From NCBI RefSeq assembly GCF_006265095.1, contig NZ_VCNK01000023.1, forward strand, positions 1 through 64,000: a stretch of DNA of 64,000 bases, read 5' to 3'. The notes under the pieces were generated by a model that saw only the letters and a list, made by a program, of their open reading frames with translations, ran no database searches and was not told where the DNA came from. Shown here one piece after another: positions 63,402-64,000 of the stretch. A program made the translations under genes and the position numbers. Position 1 is the first letter of the stretch. Each line of letters opens with the position of its first letter. Origin of the DNA: Phaeobacter sp. B1627. Lineage in GTDB: Bacteria; Pseudomonadota; Alphaproteobacteria; Rhodobacterales; Rhodobacteraceae.

Positions 63402-64000
63402 ATGAAACATTTCATCGCCGCATCTGTTGCGACGACCCTGATGGCGTCAACTGCCATTGCGGCTGGACTTGACCGGACCGGACAGCCGACCGGGATCATC
63501 TTTGAAGAAGGGACCTACGCGGAGTTCTCTTTTGCCACCACCTCTCCGGAGCTGAGCGGCAATGACCTGTCAACATTCAACCCGGCGCAATCGGCAACCG
63601 GTGATGTTGGCAACCGTTTCAACTCTGTTTCCGGCGGTTTCAAGACCGACATCAATGACCGCCTCTCGCTGGCCGTCGTCTTTGACCAGCCCTGGGGCGT
63701 TGACGTCAGCTACCCGGCCACCGGTGGCTCCGCGCTGCTGAACGGCACCGCCGCAGATGCGACCTCCAATGCGATCACCACCCTGCTGCGCTACAAGCTC
63801 AATGATCGGTTCAGCCTGCATGGCGGTCTGCGCTATCAGGAGATCAAAGGGGATGTGACCCTCGCGGGTGCCGCCTACGGCGCCCTGTCCGGCTATAACG
63901 TCAACGTCGCCAAGGAAGGCGGTTTTGGCTTTGTCGCCGGTGGTGCCTATGAGATCCCCGATATCGCTCTGCGGCTGGCGGTCACCTACAGCTCTGAAAT
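63402..64000 (+). CDS. FadL/OmpP1-like outer membrane protein, 5' part
   Basis: The 199 residues in the window start with a signal peptide (MKHFIAASVATTLMASTAIA, cut before AGLDRTG) and continue as a beta-barrel of the FadL/OmpP1 kind: TFNPAQSATG, KTDINDRLSLAVVFDQPWGVDVSYP, and ITTLLRYKLNDRFSLHGGLRYQ. FadL proteins let hydrophobic compounds such as fatty acids cross the outer membrane. The gene runs off the window. GGAGGAAA lies five bases before the ATG, and a strong hairpin lies just before that. Confidence 0.85.
   Translation, partial: MKHFIAASVATTLMASTAIAAGLDRTGQPTGIIFEEGTYAEFSFATTSPELSGNDLSTFNPAQSATGDVGNRFNSVSGGFKTDINDRLSLAVVFDQPWGVDVSYPATGGSALLNGTAADATSNAITTLLRYKLNDRFSLHGGLRYQEIKGDVTLAGAAYGALSGYNVNVAKEGGFGFVAGGAYEIPDIALRLAVTYSSE

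Overview
The window reads as a GC-rich chromosomal segment of an alphaproteobacterium, most likely a member of the Rhodobacterales (Roseobacter group). This rests on recognised neighbourhoods and families: the dusB-ntrB-ntrC-ntrY-ntrX-trkA-trkH-hfq-hflX string, an NtrC that lacks the sigma-54 contact loop, a fused IspDF, a Usg protein, a magnesium-type HemB, C-terminal Hint-domain proteins, and small families seen mainly in Rhodobacterales (DUF6614-, DUF6456- and DUF6477-like). The species cannot be told from the sequence.

Layout. Bases 1-507 are the end of a tyrosine integrase whose frame runs straight through a 48-bp 3' fragment of a tRNA-Gly (anticodon CCC) gene. This is the chromosomal edge of an integrated element lying to the left. 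Bases 515-4533 hold two Hint-domain proteins flanking a DUF1275 membrane protein. Bases 4634-10934 hold a CbpA/CbpM chaperone pair, a class II aldolase, an orphan sensor kinase, a thioesterase, 6-phosphogluconolactonase and Usg. Then come gyrA, an M32 carboxypeptidase, heme A synthase, TrmJ and a degenerate ThiE-like protein (to 18.6 kb). Next are a divergent HupE-like/DUF4198 pair, a pseudouridine catabolism pair (PfkB kinase and PsuG), DUF502, patatin and 3-hydroxybutyrate dehydrogenase (to 25.1 kb). A candidate small RNA lies at about 25.3-25.4 kb, before an orphan peptide-binding protein.

The middle (27.6-41.6 kb) holds an XRE-cupin regulator, a FrnE-type DsbA protein, a Bcr/CflA exporter, mfd, hemB, a Tat lipoprotein, a beta-hydroxyacid dehydrogenase, a penicillin acylase and hflX. 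From 52.3 kb down to 40.3 kb the minus strand carries the nitrogen-regulation and potassium-uptake series ending in hfq and hflX. Isoprenoid (ispDF), lipid (pgpA), cinA, ratA/COQ10, hpt and lipA genes follow. After an AT-rich non-coding block come a DUF6456/DUF6477 pair, an MttB-family methyltransferase, guaA, a DMT exporter and the start of an FadL-like outer-membrane protein.

Most of the window is ordinary core genome. The least explained signals are the integrase frame that crosses its own attachment site, the candidate small RNA upstream of bdhA, the strong hairpin just before the FadL-like ribosome site, a 10-bp inverted repeat before an unknown 71-residue protein, three 16-bp tandem repeats between hpt and lipA, and the orphan MttB homologue. 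No CRISPR array, complete prophage, insertion sequence, rRNA or complete tRNA was seen.
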